Assembly: GCA_020881915.1 (NCBI GenBank)
Contig: JAJFPB010000002.1
Coordinates: forward strand, 5,157,001-5,221,000
Direction of reading: 5' to 3'
Length of the DNA stretch: 64,000 nt
Source: Paramyrothecium sp. XJ0827
Taxonomy: Eukaryota; Ascomycota; Sordariomycetes; Hypocreales; Stachybotryaceae
Every line of letters starts with the position of its first letter. The stretch's first letter is position 1. This document shows, piece after piece, positions 37,240 to 48,536 of the stretch. A program made the position numbers and the translations under genes. A model generated the notes under the pieces. It was given only the letters and a program-made list of their open reading frames with translations, ran no database searches and was not told where the DNA came from.

Positions 37240-38600
37240 GGTACTTATCACACAGGACTGTCCCTATTGGGATGCGTGGTAGAAACTCATCAACCACATC
37301 ATCAATACATTTGGAGGTATTTTCAACTCGACCGTAGCATTGAAGTGAGGGGGTGCAAATGGTTTCTCCATTCGCTCGGAGATGTGATTCGCTGAGGTGA
37401 GCTGAACCTACGTGCGGAGTGAGGTGGTCGATACGTAAGAGAGAGCCGTTCATTGGTGGTGTCTGCTATGGTATGCACTGTTTTTGCTTTTTGCAAGTAG
37501 AATGACGAGGAAGGTCCCTTTATGGTCTCCATCATCAGGTGGAGGTAGCTGCCAAGACATGCATCTATTCAGTTGTCACGAGTGCCAAGTCGATATACAA
37601 CGCCGTTATGTTAGGCCGAAAGTATGCTGCTGTCTTTGCATGGTACAACTGGCATTTCTTCCTACCAAAAGGAATAGTCCGACAAATGGCCATAGTCACG
37701 GGTTCGGAAGTTGAGGTGAAGCCGATTGCCCGTTGAATGCCGCGTCTGAAGTGTCTCGAGTTCTGTCCAGACTATCCGAACCTGGTCTTCGTCGCGGTCG
37801 TCGGAAGCTTCGCGCAATTCTGAAACATGGGACGGGCTGACGCGGCCCATTTCAATCAACGTTGGTGCGTTAGGCCTCATGAACACTAGCTTTACGACCC
37901 CGAACGAAGTTGTTAGTGCTCGTTGGGAAGGATCCGGTCGATCCACGCCACTTCTGGGATAAGGCTGCGTGACATAACGATGGCCCCATCAGTTTCGAAC
38001 TGCGGTAGCGTCCACTTAATTGAACTCTATTTGCCCTTGATGCGACGGCTAGAAGCTCGTCCCGCGGCATCCGTTGCGATTTCGATCTAGCCAGGGACGC
38101 CAGATGCGGGCGCTGACGGGCACTTACTTGAACTGATGCGGCGAGCGCATTCGGAGAGTAGCCGATCACTCATGAAACTGTGCTTGCTATATTGCAGCAA
38201 TTGCTAACCTGGGGCTCCTTGTTTCCTCTTCTGGCGAAGGCTGCATCCTCCGAGTTAGCACCAACGAGTGACGCCCTGTGTTGGGCGATGATTTCCATCG
38301 CAGGCCATGCATGACCCTTGCCAGCCTAGCATGAACTGGATAATTAGACTGCTTTTAGCCCCAGGAACCCGTACTTCCGCGCCTTTGGGTCGGGATAAAT
38401 TAATCTATTCGTCAATATGTCATCGATCAATCGCAGTGGCTGTGTGAACCCTGTTGAGGCCAGTTCAACCGCTTCTCGTTTCTATTTAAGCGGACGGTTT
38501 CGCCTCGCTGCTCAGGGTTCAGTACATACTCTCTTTCTTTCTTCACCCCCGGTTATTTTTACCCACGGTCCTTACTATTCATCAATCCGCGCTTGCCAAG
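37240..38600. other. intergenic, GH131 promoter at right end
   Basis: No gene supported. Minus-strand frames at 37662-37946 and 37870-38169 have somewhat protein-like stretches and might be decayed coding sequence, but I recognise no family. A TATTTAA-like element lies near 38483. Confidence 0.4.
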
Positions 38601-39665
38601 ATGCTTCGCTCTATCACTTCTCTTTTGCCCTTCCTTCTTGGCGCCACGCAGGTCGCGGCGCAATCGTGCACCTTGCAGTTCGACGGACGTGTCCCAAAGA
38701 ATTTTACTGCCGATCAATTCGATGCCAACAACGCGCTCTTCAACCCTGATTTTGTGAAGGGAAGAGGTATGGATGATGGGAATAACAGGGAGGAATGCAG
38801 CTAACAGAACGTCCCCAGGACTCAAATTCAGCGAGTTGCTCGAATTCTCAGACAGGACCACTCTGGTATGTATCATTCAGGATCTTGCTGCGAGGCGGCT
38901 GCTGACTTAACCAGTTCGACCTGAACGTCAAGTCATTTGTCTTGACCATCAACGACTCCTCCATCTTCGCGCCATCCGAGACCAATGTGCAAAATGGTTT
39001 CCGTCGTGCGGAGCTGCTCCCCGCGTCCAACGGCGGTACCGACCCATCTACAACCGGCATCAAGACACTCCACTTCAGCCTTGCGAAGGACCCTGCACGC
39101 CCCTTGAACTACTCGCATGAATATCAGCTCGTGTTCCTGGAGAGCGCCGACTTCTCTACCAACCAGTTTGTCCTCAAGACGGGCACCATCCTGGGTGGAA
39201 ACACGACCGAGCCGGAAACTCTTCAGCTCTTCGGCAATGTCAACAAGGGCGCTCCTGTCTTATTCAAGGCCCCTTTCACCGAGGATGTTGTGCACAACTT
39301 TGCCCTCAAGCTCGATTTCGAGGCTCTGTAAGTGATGAGCAAAAGGCTTTGATCTGGTGGCAATTAGCTGATAAATCGACAGCACAACCCAGGTCTTTTA
39401 CTCCCAAAACCAAGGTGCCCTGAAGCAAGCTACCGAGCCCCTTGCCAACGATATCAGTGGCCAGGGCCAGTTTCATTTCGGCCTTCTGAAGAAGCCAACT
39501 GGTCCGGCAACTGATATCACAAGGGAGGGATTTCAGCCAAGCGGCATCAACGAGGGTGTCCTTTATGGCGGTATCTTCGAGGAGGACAGCGCGAACGGTT
39601 GCATCACGCTGACCCCGGAAGCTGCCTGCCAGCGCAAGGCTCGACGAGCCCGCCGATACAACTAG
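38601..39665 (+). CDS. secreted GH131 beta-glucanase
   Basis: Four exons, 38601-38766, 38819-38865, 38915-39327 and 39383-39665, encode 302 aa. Residues 1-20 form a signal peptide. The mature start CTLQFDGRVP, the NPDFVKGRGLKFSELLEF block and RRAELLPASNG are typical of the GH131 catalytic domain. GH131 enzymes have a beta-jelly-roll fold and broad activity on beta-1,3-, beta-1,6- and beta-1,4-glucans; they are often expressed during plant colonisation. There is no cellulose-binding module; the C-terminus ends in a short basic Arg/Lys tail. The 47-nt second exon is short but its phases and both splice sites fit. The identification rests on my memory of the family pattern. Confidence 0.82.
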
Positions 39666-39926
39666 AACGGAGGAGAGTCTTTGTGTAGTCCATTGCATGA
39701 CCCTGGCAAAACCACGGAGCACGCATATTTTACATTTCCTGTACATCTTGACTTTGGGAGCAAAACACGCTGCATCGTGCAAATTGTTCGTGATATAGAG
39801 AAGAGCGTATTGTACATAGAAATACCATACATTTTCCCCCGGAGCTATCATTTCTTCAGCTCAAACTCTCTCGATACTTATTGCTAGTATCCCTCTCGAA
39901 TAAGGCATGCAGGGGCACCTTGTTAC

Positions 39927-41706
39927 TCAAGCAGTGCGTTCAGTCTTTCGTTCGGCCTGTTCTTCTGTCCTGTCGTTATATTCTTCGTGCAATGTAGCTG
40001 CCTTGTCTGGGTTGATTGCGCCCAGTTGTTCGGTAGCGAGAGAGTCACCGAAGAGCTCTGCAATTTCTTCTAAGGACTTCCCAGACTGGGAAAAGGTTAG
40101 GTATCAAATAGAAAATGATGGGAGTGCGAAGACTTACAGTTTCTGGTAAGAAAAAGAAGTAGAATACCGCGGCACACAAATTTGTGGCGATGAAGAGCGA
40201 GTAGTATCTCCAGCTCACGTTCGCCAGGGCGATAGGTGTAACCTGGGACAAAACTATGCCAACAACAGACTTTGTAAAAACAGCAAAAGCAAGGCCTTTT
40301 GAGCGGAGGAAGAAAGGGAATAGCTCGGACGGTACCACCCAGATCATGGCATTGAAGAAGATGGCGTAGCAGGCGGAATAGAGGAAGATCATGGCGATAG
40401 CTCCTCGGGCACCAGCAGGATTCCCCGAATCAGCATCACCAAACTGTGCGCTCAGTGCCATGCAGATAGATATCATAACGGAAAGCACAACTGAGCCAGT
40501 CCAAAGTGTTGTCACACGCGGCCATCGATCAGCGACAACGACGAGGTAAATGATCTGCCCAATAATGCCCATCATACCGTAGATACCACTGATGAGTAAT
40601 GAAGTCTGGCCCGTGAAACCAACAGTCTGGTAGAAGATGTTCTGAAAATTTTGGATCACCGAAGAGCCACTGAGCTGACCCATGGTGACGATGAAGGCGG
40701 CCGTCAGCGTTCGTCGGGCATATTGCCTAGAGAACATTTGTCGCAGGGCGTAAGTCCAGTTAGCTTGTCCCTGGCTGCGCTCGAGGCCAAGCTGTTCTCT
40801 AATCTGGACTAGTTCCTGAGCAGCGAGGTCGCCATTGTCTGTTCCGTGTAAGGTCGCGAGAACTGCATCCAAGGCATCAGCATGTTGTGTCATTTGGCAC
40901 TACAAAACCTTTTCATACCTTTTCTTGCCTCCTCGATTCGATCCTGCTGAACCACTATACCATGTTAGTCGCAGCTTATGTCTTCAATCTGATCACTCAT
41001 CACTTACACCATCGAGGGGAAAATGGAATCAAAACGCATCCCACCATCATCGCGGCAGGGACAGGGATTTGCATCGCTAGAGGGATTCGCCACTGTGCGT
41101 GCGATACAGCATACGAGCCTGCATATCCCACCCAATTGGCTAATCCGAAGCCGATCGCAATCATCATGCCGTGCAGTCCGACTAAGAATCCTCGGCTGGA
41201 CGGTTGTGCCGTCTCAGCAAGGTAGACGGGCACGATGGAGAGCAAGCTACCGCATCCAATACCGGCGAGGAGCCGACCGAGAATCATCATAGCACTGTGG
41301 ACGGCTGCGCATTGAAGAATTGCTCCTACAATGGCTGGAGAGCTATTAGAATACGGTCAACTGCAGGGGTGTATTGTATCGCGTACAGAGGAATGCCATG
41401 ATTGACATGGCATACTTTCGACTGAACTTGTCAGCAATGAAGCCACTCGTCATGCCGCCGATGGCTTGTCCAGCATTGTATACGGAGACAATTGCGCCTG
41501 GTGCCCTGATGTTAGCAAAACACCTCATCACGCTCGGGGGGAAACGACGAACCAGACAAAGACGTGTTGACCCGGGACGGTCCATAGAAGTAAACTTTGA
41601 AGGAATCGTGACCTAGAGTGGTTGCAATGATGCCTGAATCGAAGCCGTAGACGAAGCCGCCCATGGCTACGACCAGGGCGATACCAATGACAATGAGACG
41701 AGGCAT
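39927..41706 (-). CDS. MFS sugar porter (second, distinct subgroup)
   Basis: Six exons on the minus strand: 41553-41706, 41387-41497, 41008-41334, 40919-40954, 40138-40862 and 39927-40085. They give 503 aa. A 36-nt exon is included; its phases and the SPRWLVQQDRIEEARK join support it. Sugar porter motifs are GGFVYGFDSG (TM1), ADKFSRK (loop 2-3), GRLLAGIGCGSLLS (TM4), SPRW after TM6 and LPETSGKSLEEIAELFG after TM12. It is a 12-helix plasma-membrane proton symporter for a sugar. It is divergent from the GH78 rhamnosidase starting 625 bp away, so a rhamnose-related substrate is plausible. Loop and TM sequences differ widely from the transporter at 30.3-32 kb. Confidence 0.88.
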
Positions 41707-42331
41707 TTTGGTAGATCTAATCGGTGACAAAGGGAGCGAATACTAAAGTCAGTGAATGATGGAATTGCTCCTACTTTTATCTCCTGAGTCAGTCATACTG
41801 CCCGCCAAGATCGTTCCATCATTGCTCCGAGTCGCGAATGTTAACCTTGTCAAACTGTGGAGGCCCGAGGTTCAATCCATTCAGTCTACAGACAGTAGTC
41901 TACAAGGTTCGAGCGCCGAAACATTGAACCGAACCAATACATGGCATGCGATCATCGGTTGAGTATCATGCGGAAGCCCTCTGGGGACCCCGCGTTCGGG
42001 TTGTCGCCAATGCTGTGGATTAATTATAACAAGACTGGGGTTTAGTGGAGATCAACCCCCGTGGGCAACGGTCAATCAGGGAATCTGGGGTTCGCTTACT
42101 CTAGCTCCGGCCTTGACGGGTTGCGATTGGATCTTTCCCGGCCCTAACTGTAGCGCCTGGCCATCAAACATGCCATTCCTTCGGCTCAGCTTGCCCGGTT
42201 CCCCCGACAATGTAACTGTTACAAGCAGTGTTAAAACTTGCCATGATGGGTATAATAGCTAGCCTGCTTACGATGCCGCATGACTTGATGTTGTCTTCAG
42301 CTACCAAACGCCATCAGGATTACCTGGAACC
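41707..42331. promoter_or_regulatory. divergent promoter region with clustered CreA-like sites
   Basis: 625 bp between divergent start codons of transporter and rhamnosidase. SYGGRG matches CTGGGG at 41981, 42035 and 42085, plus the complement of GCGGGG at 41988, fall within 110 bp. Chance would give about 2.4 such hexamers in the whole region, so the local clustering is suggestive of carbon catabolite repression only. Confidence 0.5.
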
Positions 42332-45061
42332 ATGACTACCCAAGCTCCAAAGATCACTAAGCCAGTGTTTGAGCATCTTAGCACTGGACAACAAATTACC
42401 CAAAATCCTGCTCCTCGAATCTCCTGGCGTTTTGAATACGACAAGGGCACTCAGGAAGGATGGGTGCAGAGGGCATACGAAGTCGAGCTTCGAAGTCCTG
42501 AGCACACCGACCCTGTCGTGACTCGTGTCGACAGCGATCTATCCGTTCTGGTGCCATGGATTGGAAGCAAATTAACATCCCGGTCGATTGCGAGCGTTAG
42601 AGTCCGCTGCTATGGCTCATCGATCACCAAACCCTCGGATTCTTCCTGGACGGAATGGTCAGAGCCTGCGAGTATTGAAACCGGACTGTTAGAAGCGGAA
42701 GATTGGCAAGCTCAGTGGATAACTTCACCAACAAGCCAATCCGATGGACCACTTAGGCCATTGCGATTCTACAAGTCTTTCAACTTTCCGACCGAGCATG
42801 GCATGTCTCCCAAAGCCCGTCTCCATGTCACCTCAATGGGTGTCTTCAACGCATACGTGAACGGCGCTAGAGTTGATGATGAGTTCATGGCGCCTGGATG
42901 GTCCAGTTACAAGCATCGTCTGGCTTATCGGACCATCGATGTCTCAAACCTGCTCAAGGGTAGTGGTGCAGCAAACACCATCTGCATCGAGGTTGCCGAA
43001 GGTTGGTATTCAGGACGTCTAGGGTTCAACGGCGGCAAGCGATACATATATGGCAGTGAACTGGGTCTTCTGGCCCAACTCGAAATATCCTCTAGTTCTT
43101 CTGAGATATTGACTGTCGCGACCGACGACTCCTGGAACATCGGCACTAGTGGCCTAATACGGAGCGAGATTTATGACGGCGAGGTGTATGATGCCAGGGA
43201 AGACAGTGGGCTGTTATCAGAAGAATCCGAACTCGCCAAACTACCACGAGCGAGCCCAGTGTCTCGGCCGCCGACCTCTGCCCTATTCATCTCTGAGGCT
43301 CCGCCGGTCAGGGTGACAGAGACTCTTCACCCCGTCAACATCTTCCACAGCGCGAGTGGCAGATCTATCATTGACTTTGGGCAAAACATTGTTGGGAAAT
43401 TACAGATCAAATCTATAAACATACCCAAAGGACAGGAAATCACAGTGCGACATGCGGAGGTGATGGAACACGATGAATTAGGAGTGCGCCCTCTGCGAAA
43501 AGCCGCTTGTACAGACACAATCATCTCAGCTGGGTTTGAGATTCGCGACTGGACGCCCCAGTTTACATTTCATGGTTTCAGATATGTACAAGTTGATGGG
43601 TGGCCTGGGGCTGATCTTCCTCCGAAAGAAAATTTTGAAGCTCTAGTGTTGCACACCGATATGCGCAGGCGTGGCTTCTTCACTTGCTCAAATGAGTCCG
43701 TCAACCAACTCCATAGCAACGTCGTTTGGTCTATGAAGGGCAACTTCCTTTCTATCCCCACGGATTGTCCTCAGCGAGATGAGAGACTAGGCTGGACTGG
43801 AGACCTCCAGGTCTTCTGTCCAACAGCCACTTTCCTTTACGATACTGTCGGTATGCTAGGGGGCTGGCTTCAGGATTTGGCCTCCGAGCAGCTCGAAGAA
43901 GGAAAAGGAGGTATTCCACCGCTGGTCTGTCCAGATGTCTTGCCAAAGAACTGGCCCCACGTGGCTCAAGCTGTCTGGGATGACATCGTTGTTCTAGCGC
44001 CAGAAGTCCTTTTTCAATACAGCAATGACCTTGAGCTACTTGAGCGCCAGTTCCAAAGCGGTCAAGTGTATCTAGAACAGGCCGTCGATCGTGGCAGTGA
44101 CGGCCTGTGGAAGACGGAAAGGTGGCAGCTTGCAGACTGGTTGGATCCTACAGCGCCTCCACAGGACCCGGGCAATGGGCGTACCGACGGCGTCATGGTG
44201 GCCGACGCATACCTAGTGAGGGTCACGGAGACGTTTGCAAGTATCTGTCATCGCCTTGGGAAAGAAGATCTGAGCAGAAAGTACGACGACGAGGCAAAGT
44301 CGCTCAAACAAGCCTTCCAGGGGAAATATATAACGGCAACCGGCAATCTCATGTCCAACTCGCAGACAGGCTTGGCCCTTGCTATTCAAAACAACTTGTA
44401 TCCGGGAGAAAAGCAGCTAGCTACCGCGACCGCCGCTCTGGACAAGTTGGTTCGAACTGCACGATTCAAAATTGCCACAGGTTTTGCCGGAACGCCCATC
44501 ATTACACACGCTTTGACGAGTGTCGGCCAAACTCAGCTTGCGTACAGAATGCTGCTGGAAACATCTTGTCCGAGCTGGATGTACCCCATCACCATGGGCG
44601 CCACGACCATTTGGGAACGATGGGACTCCATGCTGCCCGATGGGAGGATCAACCCTGGCCAGATGACCAGCTTCAATCACTACGCACTTGGCGCAGTAGC
44701 AGACTGGCTGCATACAAGTGTCGGTGGAATTAGTGCCGCCGAGCCAGGTTGGAAGAAGATTAACATAAGGCCTATCCCTGGCGGTAACCTGACGAGTGCC
44801 GACGTGAGTTTCGACGGGCCTTACGGCTGGGTTAAATGCAAATGGACACTTCAGGGAGACGTCTTCACTATGGAACTACATGTTCCGCCCAATTCCTCTG
44901 CATTTGTTACCTTGCCCTCCGACAAGGGAACGGCACCAAATCGTGAGGTTGGGTCTGGCATTCACAGCTTCTCCTGCCAGCTGACGAACCAGGAATGGCC
45001 CCCAACTCCTATCGTGGCCATAAATCAACAGCTGCCATCGAACGATACAATTGCCACATGA
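42332..45061 (+). CDS. alpha-L-rhamnosidase, GH78 (canonical catalytic block)
   Basis: Intronless gene of 909 aa without signal peptide, so probably cytoplasmic. The order is that of bacterial-type GH78: an N-terminal Ig-like domain, a carbohydrate-binding-like beta domain (EVAEGWYSGRLG, around 220-235), a central beta domain (IDFGQNIVGKL), then the (alpha/alpha)6 barrel and a C-terminal beta domain. The barrel has TDCPQRDERLGWTGD with D478, E484 and D491, and TTIWERWDS with E762, matching the known acid and base positions. It should hydrolyse terminal alpha-L-rhamnosides imported by the cell. The divergent MFS transporter 625 bp away is the likely partner. Compared with the three-exon rhamnosidase at 26.5-29.4 kb it has different catalytic-loop residues and no introns; an origin by horizontal transfer from bacteria is possible but unproven. 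Confidence 0.92.
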   Translation: MTTQAPKITKPVFEHLSTGQQITQNPAPRISWRFEYDKGTQEGWVQRAYEVELRSPEHTDPVVTRVDSDLSVLVPWIGSKLTSRSIASVRVRCYGSSITKPSDSSWTEWSEPASIETGLLEAEDWQAQWITSPTSQSDGPLRPLRFYKSFNFPTEHGMSPKARLHVTSMGVFNAYVNGARVDDEFMAPGWSSYKHRLAYRTIDVSNLLKGSGAANTICIEVAEGWYSGRLGFNGGKRYIYGSELGLLAQLEISSSSSEILTVATDDSWNIGTSGLIRSEIYDGEVYDAREDSGLLSEESELAKLPRASPVSRPPTSALFISEAPPVRVTETLHPVNIFHSASGRSIIDFGQNIVGKLQIKSINIPKGQEITVRHAEVMEHDELGVRPLRKAACTDTIISAGFEIRDWTPQFTFHGFRYVQVDGWPGADLPPKENFEALVLHTDMRRRGFFTCSNESVNQLHSNVVWSMKGNFLSIPTDCPQRDERLGWTGDLQVFCPTATFLYDTVGMLGGWLQDLASEQLEEGKGGIPPLVCPDVLPKNWPHVAQAVWDDIVVLAPEVLFQYSNDLELLERQFQSGQVYLEQAVDRGSDGLWKTERWQLADWLDPTAPPQDPGNGRTDGVMVADAYLVRVTETFASICHRLGKEDLSRKYDDEAKSLKQAFQGKYITATGNLMSNSQTGLALAIQNNLYPGEKQLATATAALDKLVRTARFKIATGFAGTPIITHALTSVGQTQLAYRMLLETSCPSWMYPITMGATTIWERWDSMLPDGRINPGQMTSFNHYALGAVADWLHTSVGGISAAEPGWKKINIRPIPGGNLTSADVSFDGPYGWVKCKWTLQGDVFTMELHVPPNSSAFVTLPSDKGTAPNREVGSGIHSFSCQLTNQEWPPTPIVAINQQLPSNDTIAT

Positions 45062-45546
45062 GCTTTTGTAGTTAATAGTGTTAGATTAAGTCGAGGACAT
45101 TCGGGCACCGGGCTGTGAGGGGCTGGCCAGAGTTTCTTTTCATGACCAAGGGTTGGCAGTGTAGAAACATAGCCGCCGGGGAAACTTGAAGATTCACAGA
45201 AACGGGGGTGGAGGGCATTCACGCAAATTAAGCGGTACTATTGAAATGTTCAGTCTCTATCACTAGCAATAGGCAGAAATGGATGCGAAGTTTACATGGT
45301 AGAGAAAGTCAGTTCATCTGTGGTTCCATTTCATGTAATTGACTTGATGGGGGGCGGCTGAGGCAAACCATGAGGCAATCTATTTGTCTAAAAAGAAGTA
45401 GCTATAATACATTCATATCAATTTGTCGCTTTCGAAATCCAAAGAGGATAAATAGCACATCATTGCAGACCCTTCGCCAATTGGTGCAAAGTTCTCTCAA
45501 CGTCAGTGATTGCTTTGTGCCGTTGTCCACTTCTCCATTAATGGTT
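45062..45546. other. intergenic, convergent 3' ends
   Basis: No gene or repeat seen. Confidence 0.5.
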
Positions 45547-46574
45547 TCAGGACAAGATAACCACGGCAACGACTGCCATGAGCAGTCCGGAAAGTCCCAG
45601 AGGTCCGGCACGACCCACACCGCTACCGGGTGAGTTATCGTCCTCGTTTTCCTCGTTATTAGCAGGCTCCTCCTGCTTCTCGTTGGGGTTCTCGCTTCCG
45701 CGAAGAAACTGATGTGCGCGTAGACAACGCAGGCTCGAATGAGTTATTGGGACACCCAGATCTCCCTTCATGTTCTCCATGTTCGCGACGTAGATTGGCC
45801 AAATGTTTTTCAAGGTCTTCGCATATGTTTCGGAGGCTTTGTCTGAGCCACTCTCTGCAGGAGTACTTGCGTGCGCAAAGATGTAGCCACCTTTCGCGAG
45901 GTTGTCAGTCTGAACGGCTGTAGTGGGCACTCTTGTCAGCGTTTGTTTCGGCAAAGCCTTGACATGATTCTTTCTGCGGGATGCAACTGGAAGAATAGGC
46001 TTGCAGAGGTGGACTTACTGAAACTCGAAATGGTGCCATTTGGGAAGACATTTTTGCATGCGGCAGGCACTGAGAACTTCCCCGTGCAGCCTTTCTGGTC
46101 AATGTTGCCCATGACATGGTCTCCGAGCTCATCTTGACAGTCTTCGGGGATCATGTCGCAAGAGTTGTTCTCCCACTCTTGCGATTTCTCTGTAAGTTCC
46201 TCGTTCAGGCCCTGAATGACCGTGACACAAACGTCGGCTGGGTATTCGTCCGCGGTGGTTTGGTTGTTGGGGGTGATTGAGAGACCGGTCAACTGTGTGA
46301 CTTGGTTTCCTCCCATCTTGGGAATGGGAACGTGAGCCCTAACTGCGATTTCGATTCTTCCTTCCCAGCTCAGCGCGTCTGTCTCGTTGGCTCGGGCATT
46401 GTCCGTGAACCAGTTGCTGCCACTCGCAGTGGCATTGGCAAGATCTAAGCTTTCGATGATGGCATCTGCGCTGACTCCGTACAGCGACGTCGAGCCGTCT
46501 ACCTTGGTAATCTCCTTGCCGTCCACCGCAGCAAGAGCAACGCCTAAAAAGGGCAGAAACTTGATCAAAGACAT
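45547..46574 (-). CDS. hypothetical secreted, probably GPI-anchored protein
   Basis: Two exons on the minus strand, 46019-46574 and 45547-45917, encode 308 aa. A signal peptide covers roughly residues 1-19 (FLPFLGVALAAVDG). The mature part has several NxS/T sites and six Cys in the first exon product (ADVCVTVI, NNSCDMIPEDCQ, KGCTGKF, PAACK), fitting disulfides. A low-complexity acidic Asn/Glu stretch leads to small residues (SPGSGVG) and a hydrophobic C-terminus (GLLMAVVAVVILS), the layout of a GPI-anchor signal. I do not recognise the family. Cell-wall or surface location is inferred. The 101-nt intron has a GTAAGT donor and CAG acceptor and keeps the frame. Confidence 0.75.
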
Positions 46575-48536
46575 AGTTGAAAAATTTAAAGGAATTAGGA
46601 GCCGTCAAAAAATAATTCCGAAGTCGACTGCTTGGAAACGATTTGGTGTGAAGTAGAAAGGAGGACTACGTTCAGGACAATACTCTGTAGGAATCGCAAA
46701 GATATATCCTTAACCTTAGCACATACAGCCATTTCGGCTAGACAACCCATCATATCTCAATTAGGCTTTGGCCGAATTCACATCACTTTGATAGGATGCA
46801 ACCTGGTTACTAATTTCCTAGGGCTGGGGCGATGCTGGAGGGTGAGAATTAAGTGCCTGGCCCAGGCTCTATTAATATCCAAGGAAGTTTCAGTGGAGGT
46901 TTCTCATTGGGCTATGTATCCGTTCCCTGCCCCTAGCCACAACCGGATGGGGGTTAATCAGGCAAGAGCAAGGATGCATGGCCGACGAAGCTCCACTGTG
47001 ATTCCTTTGTCAGGACAGCCACTTCCTATTGTATCTGCCGCGAATAAATTGAACGAGGCGGAACTCGAAGGCTAATGCTGACAGTCTTTCATTGGAAGAC
47101 CGAGTCGTAGCTAGGGAAGAAAGCCGCAGTGAGACTACAGACTACTTCGTATTTTTCCTTGGCATCGACCCAGTCTCCATTACTCCAATATCCTTCACCT
47201 CACAAACACTTGCGGCAAGAGCACAAAATGTACGGCTTCGCGCAATCAACGTTGTCAATCCTACTTTTTACTCGAGCTGAGTTTCTCAGTGTCTTGCCCC
47301 CCACGGAAGGAAAGTGAACACAGAAGTCGCTCGTCATCAGCACACCTAGCACTTCCACCGAACTTTGAGCTTAGACACGCGGTTGATCACTTCACGAGTC
47401 TCCATTGGTGGCTCCACTGGTAGTGGCTGATCCACTCGGATCAGTGCTTTGAAGACCGTGCCTCAGCTCTGTTTAGGTTCCTTGCCGAGGTGAACAATTC
47501 AAGATCCTCTTTCAAAATAGGATGATCTGCATGTCTCAGATTGTTGCGACCCATCGCAGACATGTGTGTTGACTCGCGTAACGCTTTCCTGATCGCATAT
47601 CGCGGGTAAAGCGGAGCTCACTCTCGGCCGACAGGCCCGGGGTGTTTGCCGGACTTGACCAAATACAGATATGGCCGGTGAAACAACGCGACCGAGTGTC
47701 CTCTGGTTGTGGTTATGACTGCATATTTTGGAGCATCAATCACTGACAACCTTTTCCTCACCAGTGCGGTACAGGTGGCAAGGTACACTGCATTTGCTGT
47801 TGTAGCGCAGGAAACATCTGTTATTTCTTTCCTCCGATCCCCGCATACCGCAAAGACAGACGTTCACCCGGTAATGATGTAAGAGTGCCACCACGGATTT
47901 CAACGGATAGTCCTCCAGCCGGCTCTGGTCCGATGTTCCGCGTGCTGGAATTTATGATGTGTGTTCCTCATCTTTTACCATCAAATCTTCGCGCTTCCGA
48001 AGGCTAGTGAAGCAGATCACGTCAATCTGCCTTGCTCTCACCCGACCTTCCAGCGTGTCCAGTATGTGATTGGGCAATTGTGGAGAGACCGTTGTCCAAG
48101 TAGCCACTGCGCGTTGATTGATCTCTACTCCGAGATAGAAATATCACACTACTAGATCAAAGATGCCAGGGCTCGTTTCGAACTGAGCATGCCATGGACC
48201 CGGAGGTTGCTCATTGAGACAGTGTTGGCGGATGATGATGTCTCAGACATTTATCATAGAGGTAAAGATCCCTGTTCTTCTGGAATGGATTGAGGGTCCT
48301 TGGAATGCGTATGAGAGAATTTTCATCTTTGATCAAGGGCAGAACGGATGGTACATTCAGCGCAGTCATGTTTCAGCCCCCTCTAATGGGATTTCTCGAA
48401 GGACAGAGATATATAATTTCCTCACCCACCCGAGGTCGCCCTCTCTCCGCCCACGCATATTCAACCTAGCTCCGTCAGTTCATCCTTCCAAGAGTGATTT
48501 CTTTAATTTGCTCCAACAATTTCGCACGATTTCACG
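46575..48536. other. intergenic, TIL-gene promoter at right end
   Basis: No gene supported. A 147-codon plus frame at 46632-47075 lacks any motif. The right end carries a TATA element for the small secreted protein gene. Confidence 0.45.
48410..48416 (+). promoter_or_regulatory. TATA-like element of the TIL-domain gene
   Basis: TATATAA 121 bp upstream of the ATG at 48537, followed by a C/T-rich leader that fits a fungal transcription start zone. Confidence 0.45.

Noticed and set aside
37662..38169. Overlapping minus frames that read like fragments of protein
   Set aside because: No family recognised and frames shift between the two; perhaps decayed coding sequence, but evidence is too thin.
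46632..47075. 147-codon plus frame upstream of the TIL gene
   Set aside because: No motif, odd composition, and it begins inside the promoter of the divergent GPI-like gene.
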